Assembly (NCBI RefSeq): GCF_016859285.1
Contig: NC_053404.1
Span: 16,259,105-16,323,104, forward strand
Length of the DNA stretch: 64,000 bases
From: Xiphias gladius
Taxonomy: Eukaryota; Chordata; Actinopteri; Istiophoriformes; Xiphiidae
Direction: 5' to 3'
In this document: one piece after another, positions 50,721 through 64,000 of the stretch
Layout of the letters: each line of letters starts with the position of its first letter
How positions within the stretch are numbered: position 1 is the first letter of the stretch
Translations under genes and position numbers: made by a program
The notes under the pieces: model-generated
What the model was told of the DNA's origin: nothing
What the model saw: only the letters and a program-made list of their open reading frames with translations
The model's database searches: none

Positions 50721-53040
50721 AACTGTTAATATGGGTAACGAAGTAAAAACTCATGAAGACATGTTGAGTTTGAAAGTTCATTTTGACCTCAGAAATGGTA
50801 GTTTGACCCAAAAAAAAAAAAATTAACTAAAAGTCTATTTATGAGTTTTTTCCTAGGGCTTTCAGCTGCACCTCATGGCCTTCATCAGCATCTGGAATAT
50901 GCTCTTTTTACATGAAGAGTGATGGAAAGGAAATAAATATAAGACTTTATTAATAGATATGATACACAGTTATAGTTATATAAGTTAGTTAGTTATATAC
51001 AGTAAGTTATAGTTATTTCCAATGAACGCTTTAAAATATCCTTATTTTGACATTATTTTGTGTTATAGGGTGTTAAAAACCATTTATAAACTGTCCATGT
51101 ACTGTTTATAAATACTAAATAGGGTGGGTTAAAATAGAGCTATCTATTTTTCATTATGCACTCCAAGTTTTTTTTACCAGACATTTTTCTCCATCCTTGT
51201 GGTTAATTATCAGTGGTGAAAAGTAAATTTACTCAAGTACTGTACTTAAGTACAGTTTTGAGGTACTTTACTTGAGTATTTCCATGTCTGTGTCACTTTA
51301 TACATCTACTCCACTTGAACTTAGAGGCAAATTTTGTACTTTTTACACTTCAGGCCGTTTCTGCCACCCTCTCGCTCTGATATGCAACAGTCCAGCGTTG
51401 CCAACCAGGCTGTGGAGCTTTGTATGAAAGGCATTTAATCAAACCTGGGAAACCTCTGTGGCTCTGAGATAAACTCAAGAGAAAGCCTCGCAGTGTGCGG
51501 CTCTACTTTAAATTAGGGAACAAAAATGAGTGAAAAACAATTACTTTTGAGCCTCCACCCATTAAAAGATTTTTACACACTGCCATAGTGGGAATTATGA
51601 CTGGTAAAGAATCAAGGCCCAGACTGGGAAAGTGGGAACTATAATAACCAGAGTGAATGAAACTGTACATTTTGTGCGTTCCACTCTGCTGGGAATTGCC
51701 TCAGGAGACAACTGGCTGGGTGATTTACTGAATGGGCTTTGGAAGGCCGGAACGTTTTTTTTTTTTTTTGTACAAGGCTGCAAGCTCTGAACCTGATACT
51801 GTATTGAATTTAGTAACTATAGACCTATAGCAGAGGTAGATTTGCTGACAGTTTATAATTGCTTACACCCATGTGAAAAGACTGAAAGATTCACAAATGT
51901 GCTTATATGTTTCAGCTATCGATCACAGTATCACCGGAGAGCAGGGTCCATTATAAAGGCAGTTCCTCTCAAAGATTACTACAGCTACAAGATGTATGAT
52001 TTATTAGGAGGCTTGGGCAGAGACACTTCTGTATATCGAATTAGTTTTATAGCCATTTCACACATGCCTAGTGGAAGGGGATGGATATTCCTCCTCTGCT
52101 GCAATCACCACTTAGCATATCTCCAAAGTCAAATTTGCAGCTTCAGCTGAAGTGGATAATTTCATGCCACAATTTGTGCTGTGCACTGACATTGGAGATC
52201 AGCAATAGGAAAATGTATTCAGTTTGATTAGTTTTTCACCACTGTGTGTGTTTGGGAGATAGCACAATGTATATGTGACTGTGCTGCAGTGAGATATAAA
52301 AGTTCTGTTTTGGTCAGAATTTCCAGCAGTAGAATATGTAAGGGCGCATTCATGAAAGGCCAGCTGCCTACTGCATACGAAAAAAACAGCATCTAAAATA
52401 CTTTTGACCCATTTAATTGGTGTCCAGATTTACAGTAGTTTGCTCTGCATGTAGAGGGGCCCAAGCAGAACGGCACTGTTACCACTGAAAACACTGAGAT
52501 CATGTCCCCTGGTATTCTTTAGGGGAATTTCGGGGTTATATGACCTGAGGAAGAGTTTTATATGTTACAAATACACACAAATTACGTTTGACGAGTTATT
52601 TATGGCTGATCCTGATAGTTGAAGTCAAAAATAAAAGTACCAGTTCTGCAGAAAAAGGGTTTGTTACTGATATACAGTATATTCTCATATATGACATGAT
52701 TAGATTTTAGCAGTAGTATTTTTCTATTGTAGTTTTGACTACTATATATACAGCTTTGGGGGGGGGTAGAAAAAGCAAAGTTCTGCTTCACAAGTTTAGA
52801 TTTATATTTTGGATTTTTCTCATCTCCAGCTCTTATTTAAAGTGAACCATCTGAACAGTTTAGAGGGGAAATGGCTCCAGCTCTGCATGGGAGCAGGTTC
52901 TACCACACTGGCTCAGCTCTACGCACAGAGTCCTCAGGGCCAAACAGAAGAACTCGGTCTGAACAAAATTTGTCTTTGTTAGCACACACTTAATCAAGCT
53001 TCTGCTCTTTTGATTCGCTCCCCACTGGTTTCCACGTCCT
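50721..53040. other. gene desert block I with a truncated hAT-like MITE end
   Basis: At 51211-51350 the sequence CAGTGGTGAAAAGTAAATTT then ACTCAAGTACTGTACTTAAG is the left end of the same element family as the 48.6-kb copy, but no matching right end was found. Nothing else recognised. Confidence 0.5.
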
Positions 53041-53090
53041 TTTGGGGTGGGGGTGTGTGTGTGTGTGGGGGGTGTTTAAACAGATCACCA

Positions 53091-53104
53091 CTGCCCTCTG
53101 GTGG
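53091..53104 (-). promoter_or_regulatory. perfect CTCF core motif
   Basis: The minus strand reads CCACCAGAGGGCAG, matching every position of the CTCF core consensus CCASYAGRKGGCRS. It lies about 1.7 kb left of the first certain rgs20 exon, at the border of the gene desert, so it could act as a domain boundary; that role is inferred. Confidence 0.6.
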
Positions 53105-53506
53105 ACTCAGATAGTACTGGGCCTCCTGGGCGTATCAGGAAAGTTGAAGCTGCAGGTCTGGCAATTGGCGTTTCCAGATGTTTGATTGAATTATTCAGAG
53201 GTTCGGCATCCAGAACTTCTGCGCATCTACCCATGTTTAGAGGGAATGCATCATTTCCAAACACCGACACCTTGACAGTCACAGAGATGAAGAATTTAAC
53301 GTGTAATATTGAAAATGAATTCCTCTATTCCCAGGCAGTTTTATGAATGACTCCTCACGGGGTTTGAGAGGAACAAAAACGAAGACGAATATCCTAAATT
53401 TATATATAATGTGCTTCAGCAGGAATGAGGCAAATACCAGAAAGTCCATTCATCATACAACAGCGGCGACTTATGCCGGAACAGATCGATAATCAGTTGC
53501 AAAAAT

Positions 53507-53743
53507 ATGGGTGTCATCTGTGCCATGCAGTCGGCTGCCAGCCCGTCCGTACTGGGGGAGCTGCCTGTGACCGCGCAGCGCACATTGTGTTCTGGCTGCG
53601 GTTGCACGGGCGCAGAAAAATCTTTTCACGCTCGCCGGAAACGCATGCGCGTAGAGGAAAACCAACTGGTTTGTGTCAAGTCGAGGCAGACGGATGTGAT
53701 CGAGCTGAAAAATCACCTGTATTCTGGCATTCATGGTGACACA
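53507..53743 (+). CDS. candidate alternative first coding exon of rgs20
   Basis: A CpG-rich block with an open frame from ATG 53507 reading MGVICAMQSAASP... and ending ...YSGIHGDT at a strong donor, ACA followed by GTGAGT. The exon would end in phase 0, which fits the phase-0 acceptor of the certain rgs20 exon at 54841. The other two forward frames are closed before the donor. I recognise no homology with known RGS20 N-termini, so it could equally be a noncoding first exon. Tentative. Confidence 0.3.
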
Positions 53744-54840
53744 GTGAGTACACGTTTATATCTGATTTATTATTTATTTTATTTTTTTTTATTATTTTAT
53801 TTTTTTACTAACAGTGTAGGCCTCTTGAAATCGTTATTAAACTTCGCGTTTTTGCATGCGTTTGGAGAATAAGGCGGATAATTTGAGGATCCAGTGAGGC
53901 TGGAGCATCTTTATCTGTATATTCCAGCAACCAGCAATACTAGGATTCATAGTGGACATTTCCTACATATTGTAGAACCGCATTACAATGATAAAATCGG
54001 TAATCACACCAGTGTAAAGACTTGCAGATCTGCTGCTTTTATGCCTTGAAATAATACAAATCATCTGACTGCCCTGTAAATTTTCAGCTTGATGATCAAA
54101 TAATTCCATTATGTTTCTATAAATGGCTGCATTCTGCTCGCATTAGGGTAATTGCATTTCTTGAACCGACAATCGGCGTGTGTATCCTCCGGAGGATGCG
54201 ACTGATGGATGCGACTGCTGCGGTCCAAGAGTAACGCCTTGTCGCTACCATCGCTGCTCATCCCATCGCAGAGAGAGAAAGGAGGAGAGAGGAGGAGGAG
54301 GGATGTTGCTCATCACAGTTCGGTTTTGTTACATTCAGCATGGTCCAACAAGCCGGCAGGACGCTTGCCGTTGGTTCCTCCGAGCTGTTTGCATAGAGAT
54401 ATCTGAACCTAAACGCACGACACTTTTTGTCTCCTTGGGTCAACAAATGCCGATTCTTGAGGTTGCGTTGCACAGAAGTTGGCCCCACGCATCATGATCG
54501 TGAAGTGGTCGTGCATTCTGCAAGGCACGGCTCCCTAATTCACAGGATTTCGGGAAAAGATTGGCCAAGGTTTTTTTTTTTATCGCTTTATCAACCAAGT
54601 TGAACTCTTTTTTTTTTTCTCCAGAAAGATTCAGGCCTCCTCGGATCTGCACTTCTCCTGCCAGATTTTTAATCTCGTGTGATTTCTTGGACTGTGATGT
54701 TTGCCTGTGTGTGAGTCTGTGTGCGTGCGTGCGCGCGTGTGCGCGCGATGCTCCAGTTTAATGCGGTAATAATCTTCCAGTAAAGCCTTCCCCTCCCCGG
54801 CGCGGCTCCCTCACTGTGGTCTCCCGTCTTCTCCTTGCAG
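53744..54840 (+). promoter_or_regulatory. rgs20: rgs20 5' region with possible promoter, short exon and Z-DNA tract
   Basis: GC-rich patches at 54180-54500 and 54718-54840 suggest a promoter near the first certain coding exon. A micro-exon reading MLQFNA at 54748-54765 (donor GTAATA) would join in frame to 54841, giving MLQFNASMCSERVEMRK, comparable to human MPQMGSERMEMRK. Directly upstream is a 30-bp alternating purine-pyrimidine tract (54718-54747). Confidence 0.4.
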
Positions 54841-54843
54841 TCC

Positions 54844-55001
54844 ATGTGCTCAGAGCGGGTGGAGATGCGTAAGAGACAGATGCAGGTTCACCAGGAAGCA
54901 GCTGCCAGTGTCCTCCAAGTTCGCCACAGAATGGGAAACACCCCCACCAACGCCTCAAACGCCTGCTGCTTCTGCTGGTGCTGCTGCTGTAGCTGCTCCT
55001 G
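54844..55001 (+). CDS. rgs20: rgs20 exon with cysteine string
   Basis: The acceptor CTCCTTGCAG ends at 54840. The exon reads TCC then ATG TGC TCA GAG CGG, so the Met at 54844 may be internal in longer isoforms. It ends in the Cys codon TG with donor GTAATA at 55002. The cysteine string is in-frame and intact. Confidence 0.92.
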
Positions 55002-58000
55002 GTAATAACACTCCACTGCTTCCCACACATGCAGGGCTGGAGATGGGAGAGATATGGTCCAAGGCGGAGGGGGGGGATAAGGGCCCACCAACCGTATTCC
55101 GCGTATGCGAGTAAATATCTGTCTTCCTCCACACGGTGATTTGCTGAGTGATTACTGGACACATTCGAGGATGAAACGATGATTTCGGGATGCAGATTTG
55201 CAGTCATCCATCCATTACCTATACCCAGTTATCCTTCCTTTGTCGCCATCATCACTAAACTTCAAGTATTATTACCCCGTTCAGAGCATCACCAGGAAGT
55301 ACGAATGCCGCAGTTGCTGTATCATGTTTCTGACAAAGTGTAAGCCCCGTTTCCAAACCACGGCAGTGTAAAATAAAGCACAAAAGGCATGAAGGTCCAG
55401 GGTGGAACTGAAACAATTCCTTGATTAATCAATTAGTCAAAAAAAAACAAAAAAACAACAGGACAATATTCTGCAAGAAGTTGATTTCAAATCAGCTGGG
55501 AAGACTGGGATCGTCCACCTTCTCAAATGTGGATATTTTCTTCTCTTCTCTGTTTTATGTCACTTTAAATTAAATATCTTTGGGTTTTGGACTGTTGGTC
55601 TGACGAAACAAGACGTTTGAGGATGTAAACTTGGGAACTTGTAATGGGAAGTTTTTTTTGGGGGGGGGGGGGGTTTGCTGACATTTTATAGACAAACTAG
55701 GAATCGAAAAAAAACATCTTGATTAATCTCAGTTGCAGTCCTTAGGCCACATACTCTGGGCAATCGGTAGTAACAGCAAAGTCGGTGTTACTTGCGTAGA
55801 GACTTTTCTTTTTAATGTAGCATGAGTTATAAAATACAATATAAACGATAACAGCCGTATGCAATGCACCATTCTGCCTACCTAGAAGATGACTGGCTTG
55901 GAAATGTAACCACAAACGCGCAGGTTGTGACATCTTTAACGTGACGGATATCTGGGAATTTCTCATCACACACTTAGCAAATCTCTCCCTAAATCTCTTC
56001 CTGTCCTTGGTGATTGATGGGAGTCTATAAAACGCATTGTGCTCAATAATGTCAGCTGTGCTGGGGTGAAATCTATCTTGTCGCGTTCCTTCCACCGTGA
56101 TATAATATAAAAATGCATTCACCTTTTTTTTCTTTTTATGCACCCATTTCCTGTCATTCCGGCCATACTACTTTGCTTGTACAGCTCAATGTGTTTTTTT
56201 TTTTGTTTTTTTTTAAAGGAGCATGCTGTTGTTTTTACTTAATCGATTTACGACGCATGTATACCAGGTTTGATTTTCTGCAAGCGTATTGCAGCTCGTC
56301 AGTGCAACCAGTTTGTGAATGCAGCGAGGCAGACCTCTGAATCTACTTCTGGATTTACGAGAGGAGACTATGCTGGTAGATGGAACATTTTGATCATGTT
56401 CGAAGAATTCCGCTGGAGTTAAAGCGCGCAGAACAGCACGCCAGGTATTTGAGAATGAGAGGAGCGGATGTGTAAGCCCCGAATAGCATTTTTCAAAGGC
56501 CGGTGGGAAAATCACGCATTACTTACGTGTGACTTACTAAATGTTATGTGAGACAGCAGCTTGCTGCGTCGTTTTATAATATGAAGATGTCCCTCCTGGT
56601 GTCATTTGGTAATTCTATATAGGATGCAGCTTCCCTTTTTGCCTCCATCCTCGCACCCATTCAACAACACTGCAGCCCACGCCATGATCCCAGACAAACA
56701 GATTCAGAGTGGTCCTGTGACCCACGTTGGATCTCACGGGATGGAGGCCTCGGGGGTTTTCATCTGTTTTGGAGTCGTCCGCCATTTACTTGAGCTTCCT
56801 CTGAGCAGAGCCAACCTGTTGTGCGCAGAACGTGGCCATGTTAATAGGTCGCGTCTCTACATCTACATCAGCTCCATCTGATTGTCGCACAGCTACGACA
56901 GCCACATCCCCAGACGGGACGGCTCACGGTGGACTCTCACCTGAACCAATTAGTCTACAGCCAGCGGCTACATCAGGTGTTGGGAACATTTTAATTATGC
57001 ACTGTGATCCCCACAGGACGAGGTGGACCGTTGACACACTTTACTAAGTATGCGGGCATTCCCAGTGGATCATCCTGAATCTACTGTAGGTGCTCTGTTA
57101 GTTTGAATGTGGAACAAACAACATGCAAACTGCTAAACTGTAAACTGTTTTACTATGATCGGATTTAGGACTGTAATTGATGCTATGTAACAAAAGAAAC
57201 ACACTTTTTGGATGTCTTGAATTTAATTTTGTAATAATCTCAACATATGGTACCTGGCTAAAAGTATGTTGGACAACCCTGTCCACATGCTGCTTTTATG
57301 ATTCGAGCTAAGCTCTTTAGTCCCAATTAAGGGAACTCTTAATGCTACAGCATGCGATGACACCTTAAATCTACTTGTGACTACAACATAACAGATTATG
57401 GTGTTAATGTGGACATGTCATGAGCAGTTCAACAAAGTACGGCGATTATCCCTTCTGAGATTATTTCATCTGGATGATTTTTAGAGGCCTGAAGAGGCAG
57501 AAATTAGAGAAGGAACATCGTTTTGTGTAACAAAAATATTACAATTTTTTTTTTCAATTACCATCCCTTTAATGATCTCAAGACCCCATTGGGCCCAGCA
57601 ACAACATGAGGGTGTAATGATCATGTGTCGACATACAAACGGCCTAGCAGTGTAATATAGACACTGCAGTTTTTCAGGTGTGATTTCACTTTCTAATCAA
57701 CTTAATGCATTATTTTTAGTAAGAAAAGTGCTCTAGAGGTAATTTAAAATGCTCCGCTATAGTATGCTGGTTGGAAAACCAAACTTGGTTGACAAGTTAC
57801 TTTAAATAGACACATGATCAAAGCAAAACAGCTCTCATTGTGTTTTTGTCTCCCAGTTTGACTGTTAGGAGTGAGGATGAGACAATTCAGAGATCCACTT
57901 TTGAACGCAGGACAGAGGGAACAACTAACTGTGAAGAAGGGTAATGGATAAACACTGTACATTTTCCAAGGAGCATTTCAACAGAGCTCCATGTTTCATT

Positions 58001-59825
58001 ATGTACGGTGCAGCATTATTAGGAGAATTAAATAACAATAAATGTTTGTTTTTTAAGCCCGAAGCCTACTCTGGAAGAAGCCCGCTCCTGGTCGGTGTCA
58101 TTCGAAAAGGTGATGAAGAGTGCGGCAGGTCGCAGCTGCTTCAGGCAGTTCCTGCGGACGGAGTTCAGTGAGGAAAACATGATGTTCTGGCTCGCCTGTG
58201 AGGAACTCAAAAAGGAGACCAACAAGACTGTGGTGGAGGAGAAAGTCCGTCAAATATACGAGGACTTCATCTCAATCCTTTCCCCTAAAGAGGTGAGCCA
58301 CTAAGGCAGAACATTTGCTCAAGAAGACTATGTTGGTAGGGTTACAATGATTATAGTGCTGATTTGAAGAGTTAGTCAATTGACAGAAAATTCATCAAGC
58401 AACTGAATAATCTAATTATAATCGTTTAATCGTTAGGATCATTTATTAAGTAAAAATGCCAAACCGACTATAGTTTCAGGTTCTTAAATGTGAGGATTTT
58501 CTACTTTTCTTCTACACTTTTCTGAGCTATATTATTGTACACTGAATATGAATATTAAATATTTGGACTATTGGTCAGACAGACTAAGCAATTTTCAAGA
58601 CTTATCTCGGGCTTTGGGAAATTGCGATGGCCATTTTCCTGTATTGTCTGACAACAGCCTCAACAATTAATAATTTTTATAATCAGCAGATGAATTTAAC
58701 ATGAAAATAGTCATTTATGGCTGCAAATAACGATTATTTTAATGGTCAAATAATCTGAAGGTTATTTGCTTCATTAATCACATTCTTTTTTGTCTATATA
58801 ATGTCAAAAAGTAAAAAACTCCCATCAGCCAGAACACAAAGAGACGTCTACAAAATACCTGTAAATTGTCGAAATCGTCTTGCTGAAAATGAGATGAGAA
58901 GATTGATAACACTATCATGTTACTGCGCAATGTAGCTAGAGACAGGACGTGATTAGCTTAGCCTAGCGTAAAGACTGGCAGCAGGGTAAACCGCTAACTA
59001 GCACCTCTAAAGCCAGACAGTTATTGTAGCTAACTCTCCAGAAAACCACAACTTGACATTTTCACATTTTTTGTTTGTGTTTGGATTAAACACACAAGAT
59101 ATAAGATGTTGATTAGTGAGCTTTTGAGGTGCTGGTAGGTATATTTTTACATTTTGGAAAGAGCCAAGATAGCTGTTTCCTGTCTTTATGCTAATCTAAG
59201 ATAACATTGGCTCCAGCCTCATACTTAACAGACATGAGAGTGGTATCAATCTTTTCATCAAATTCTGGGCAAGAAAGTGAGTAAGCACATTTCCAAAAAC
59301 ATGTCAAACTATTTCTTTAACTATCATACAATACGACAACAGGAACAAATCCAAGCTTTTATGCATCTTTTCAGAGTTAAAGGGTCAGTTAAACCACAGT
59401 GCGTGGCCACTTAACCACAACGAAAGAGCCAAGACTCCTAGGTATACGGTATCTTGCTTGGGCCCCCGTTGGATATACGTCCTTCTGCCTCATATGCTGC
59501 TTACAGTTGTTGAAATTACACATTTACCCTTTAATTTTCTTTCGATCAACTATTTGATTAATTAACTCAGCACTTTAGCTTTATATGACGTGTTTATGTT
59601 TAGCTGATCACCACTCTTTTGTCTCCTCATCTCCAGGTTAGTTTGGATTCTCGCGTTCGAGATGTGATAAACCGCAACATGTTGGAGCCCACCTCGCACA
59701 CATTTGACGACGCTCAGCAGCAGATCTACACTCTGATGCAGAGAGATTCGTACCCCCGCTTCATAAACTCAGCAGCATACACAGATCTGCTGAAGAGCCT
59801 GGAGGAGCCTCCCCCTGAGCCATAG
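54844..59825 (+). CDS. rgs20: rgs20, regulator of G-protein signalling 20 (RGSZ1)
   Basis: GTPase-activating protein of the RZ subfamily that speeds GTP hydrolysis on Galpha-z and Galpha-i, acting at the plasma membrane and Golgi (family knowledge). Exons 54844-55001, 57857-57940, 58058-58292 and 59637-59825 join in frame (phases 2, 2, 0) to 221 residues plus TAG. Order: N-terminal MCSERVEMRKRQMQ; cysteine string ACCFCWCCCCSCSC at residues 40-53 (palmitoylation, membrane anchoring); a short linker 54-81 that is the least conserved part; then the RGS box, about residues 96-212, with FLRTEFSEENMMFW, ISILSPKE, SLDSRVRDVINRN and DSYPRFINS. These match human RGS20 and its paralogue RGS17; MEMRK-like N-terminus and box residues favour RGS20. 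The frame is open 5' of this ATG through an upstream acceptor, so longer isoforms are likely. The gene is convergent with lypla1 and neighbours the Gi/z-coupled receptor gene oprk1. Confidence 0.93.
55002..57856 (+). other. rgs20: rgs20 intron with a MITE copy and G run
   Basis: 2.9 kb, GT-AG. It contains a hAT-like MITE copy at 55404-55744 (GAAACAATTCCTTGATTAAT, GGGTTTTGGACTGTTGG, CAGTTGCAGTCC) carrying a 14-nt G run at 55660-55673. Open frames at 55742-56143 (minus) and 56606-57047 (plus) have no homology or splice support. No further exon recognised. Confidence 0.7.
57857..57940 (+). CDS. rgs20: rgs20 linker exon
   Basis: 84 nt between acceptor TCTCCCAG and donor GGGTAATG. It codes C-LTVRSEDETIQRS...TNCEE-G, matching the LTVRNEE/LTVRNQED start of this exon in RGS17 and RGS20. 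It is too short for an ORF scan and was found by phase and homology. Confidence 0.88.
58058..58292 (+). CDS. rgs20: rgs20 exon, N-terminal two thirds of the RGS box
   Basis: 235 nt coding PKPTLEEARSWSVSFEKV to ISILSPKE. Acceptor TTTTTTAAG ends at 58057; donor GTGAGC at 58293. It includes the EEN loop and FWLACEELKK helix that contact Galpha. Confidence 0.95.
58293..59636 (+). other. rgs20: rgs20 last intron filled with repeats
   Basis: 1.3 kb. A MITE copy at about 58365-58715, the head of a second one from 58716 (GGCTGCAAATAACGATTATT), then GTTAGC-type repeat copy 3 at 58915-59310. Almost all of the intron is repeat-derived. Confidence 0.7.
59637..59825 (+). CDS. rgs20: rgs20 last coding exon
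   Basis: 189 nt coding VSLDSRVRDVINRNMLEP to the C-terminus EEPPPEP and TAG. The acceptor CATCTCCAG ends at 59636. It contains the final RGS helices (DDAQQQIYTLMQRDSYPRF). The proline-rich end differs from human. Confidence 0.95.
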   Translation, partial: VSLDSRVRDVINRNMLEPTSHTFDDAQQQIYTLMQRDSYPRFINSAAYTDLLKSLEEPPPEP

Positions 59826-60545
59826 ACTCTCCACTGCAACACACACTTAGCTTTTCAAAATGGCGCATGCGTCCCACCCGAAGAAGTTTTGTGATCCAGT
59901 TAAGAGTCCTGCTATTTAGAGAAAAACAGACAGGAGAAATGAACACTACCCAAAACCGGTCTTTATCCAGCTGTAACTGCTGTTTATTTACCCATGATTA
60001 GCTTACCAAAATCCTTGGAGCAAACAAGAACAAATGCTAGGTCCAGCATCAGTTACTTGTTCGAAAACATTTCTATATTTTTATAAATTCCCTAGCGCTT
60101 GACATTGCACTTTTCTACCTTGTTTAATGAAGGAAAGCATGTATCTGTGAGCACTGCATCTGTATTTAGGTATATTGTGAGCCTTAATACATATCCAGTT
60201 CTTGTAGAAAGTAGTAGTTATTTAACGGTAACTTAAGAAGAAGAAAAGTGCCTTGGAATAAAATCTTATACACTAGCACCTTTGGTCTAACATGAATGGT
60301 GCAACAATGACTTCATATGTTGGTGCTTTCAGCTCTTCTCAACGAAACGTTTATACATCTCAGTGAGCTGATACCCAGAAATAGATCTTGTCTGTGTGTT
60401 TCAATACTGTGATATTACTCATGTATAATTTACACAAAACAGGGAAAAATAAACTGAATACATGACCATGACCACTGATATATTTGTGTATTTAAAAAGG
60501 AAATTTGTGTGAAACAGCTATTTGAATTCTCACAAATTAAATAAA
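59826..60545 (+). terminator. rgs20: rgs20 3' UTR with three AATAAA signals
   Basis: AATAAA occurs at 60257-60262, 60448-60453 and 60540-60545 downstream of the stop. Any could be used; alternative polyadenylation is plausible. Confidence 0.6.
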
Positions 60546-61380
60546 GCACAATCGTATATTGTTTTGCTGTCGTCTGTCGTGAACGTACACAAAATATTAT
60601 GTTCTTTCTTATGGTAAAATGTATGTATTTATTTGCCATGTTTCCTAAGTGGATTAGACTGCATATTAAGTGGCTTTAATATTATACTTTTAATGTGATC
60701 TCTGTATATGTGCTTTGTTTGCAAGTCCTTTATGTTGAGATTTGTTTAACTAATGTAAGGTTCTACAAAATGGTCAGCAAAAAACTATTATTTCCTTTGA
60801 ATTATGTTAATGTTGTTTTGAGTCATTATTTTGCGATGTCAAAAATACTGAAAAATACCCATCACATGTTACTAAAAGCCACAGTTGATGTTTTTAAGTT
60901 GGTTGGTTGGTTCGATGACAAATCCAAAACCCAAAAAATATTCAATTTACAATCATTTAAAACACAGAAAATCAGGAAATCCTCAAATCTGAGAAGCTAG
61001 AAACTACAAATGAAACTACAAAATGCTTTCTCTCCATAAATGCGTTAAATCGTGTTGATTAACCAACTAGTAAACTCATTTCCATACTACTAAAAATAGA
61101 CGTTAATTAAAAACATCTAACAACAGGCCAATTATTGTAAGATAATAAGTATTAAACCATAAAGTATAGCCCTAGTTATTCCAATACATACGTTTCCTGC
61201 AGGTAATGGCTTGTCTCAATGGCAAATAGCTTTACAATCAAGCAACTAATGTTACTCTACTGTAACACTGAGGATCATTTGTGGCTCCAGGTCAGGATAT
61301 AGCATCGTTTCAGTCATGCCTCTCCCGGGCTAACGTGTAGCAGCCCCTGTCCTGTGGGGCTCTATGAGTAGCAGCGAGAT
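60546..61380. other. rgs20-lypla1 convergent intergenic region with MITE copy
   Basis: About 0.8 kb between the two 3' ends. A hAT-like MITE copy lies at about 60880-61175 (AAATCCAAAACCC, GGAAATCCTCAAATCTGAGA, TATAGCCCTAG). No gene; TCEA1, which lies here in human, is absent. Confidence 0.6.
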
Positions 61381-61482
61381 TTTATTGTCAAGTAAGTCAG
61401 CGGTTCCTCAAATCCACGGAGTCACAACAGAGTCAGTCTCAGAGGACTCCGATGGTGCTGTGTGGTTGTAAAGATACCCCCT
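61381..61482 (-). terminator. lypla1: lypla1 3' UTR and poly(A) signal
   Basis: The minus-strand AATAAA at 61386-61381 lies 97 nt past the lypla1 stop codon, giving a short 3' UTR. Confidence 0.55.
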
Positions 61483-63960
<2,478 letters not shown>

Positions 63961-64000
63961 CTATAAATGAGAAAACAAATGTGAGGGTCAATGTGTATGT

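Noticed and set aside
51211-52244. CAGTGGTGAAAA at 51211 and TTTTTCACCACTG ending 52244 as ends of one hAT element
   Set aside because: The flanks TTAATTAT and TGTGTGTT do not match as target duplications, and the interior lacks family sequence beyond 51350, so pairing is probably chance.
53425-53739. Other open frames (plus 53425, minus 53471 and 53416) in the CpG-rich block
   Set aside because: They overlap the better candidate in other frames, stop before the donor or lack splice signals. Long frames arise easily in GC-rich DNA.
54180-54497. 105-codon open frame upstream of rgs20
   Set aside because: No homology, overlaps another frame and the opposite strand. More likely 5' UTR or promoter.

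Overview
The window is vertebrate nuclear DNA, almost certainly from a ray-finned (percomorph-like) fish. The evidence is split coding exons with GT-AG introns, protein sequences closest to fish and human orthologues of vertebrate genes, long CA and TC microsatellites, and several dispersed repeat families typical of teleost genomes. It is not bacterial, and there are no operons, rRNA genes or CRISPR arrays.

Four protein-coding genes can be read exon by exon. From the left: (1) the first four coding exons of chmp5 on the minus strand (an ESCRT-III subunit), with a compact GC-rich promoter just right of position 1864 and the remaining exons off the left edge; (2) the complete three-coding-exon oprk1 on the minus strand (kappa opioid receptor, 375 residues, 5285-9550), with its promoter and 5' region up to about 10.3 kb; (3) rgs20 on the plus strand (RGSZ1, a Gz/Gi-directed GTPase-activating protein with a cysteine string), four coding exons from 54844 to 59825 plus candidate alternative first exons further left; (4) the last five coding exons of lypla1 on the minus strand (acyl-protein thioesterase 1), convergent with rgs20, with its 5' half off the right edge.

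Between oprk1 and rgs20 lie about 43 kb (10.3-53.5 kb) in which I find no convincing gene. This stretch holds microsatellites, nonautonomous DNA transposons (one hAT-like copy has a perfect 8-bp target duplication), a decayed LINE carrying reverse-transcriptase and C-terminal motifs, two LTR-like pieces, a tandem 151-bp duplication, a previously unlabelled long inverted repeat (arms about 240-250 bp, 2.9 kb apart), and a few unique, complex stretches that could be conserved regulatory DNA. A perfect CTCF core match sits at 53.09 kb, just left of the rgs20 5' region.

Functionally, oprk1 (a Gi/o/z-coupled receptor) and rgs20 (which accelerates GTP hydrolysis on Gz and Gi) act on the same signalling step and stay neighbours here. 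lypla1 removes palmitate from Galpha subunits and other proteins, and the cysteine string of rgs20 is a palmitoylation target, so three of the four genes touch the same receptor/G-protein/lipidation circuit. That linkage is an inference from gene content. In the human genome ATP6V1H lies between OPRK1 and RGS20, and TCEA1 between RGS20 and LYPLA1; neither is visible here.

The most interesting observations are: a kappa receptor whose ligand-selectivity positions differ from mammals (Lys instead of Glu at 6.58, Asp instead of Val at 2.63); the 37.9-41.3 kb inverted repeat; two perfect estrogen-response-element palindromes in a tandem repeat inside a lypla1 intron; and the CTCF site with two possible new rgs20 first exons. 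No wholly new multi-gene system is supported by the sequence.
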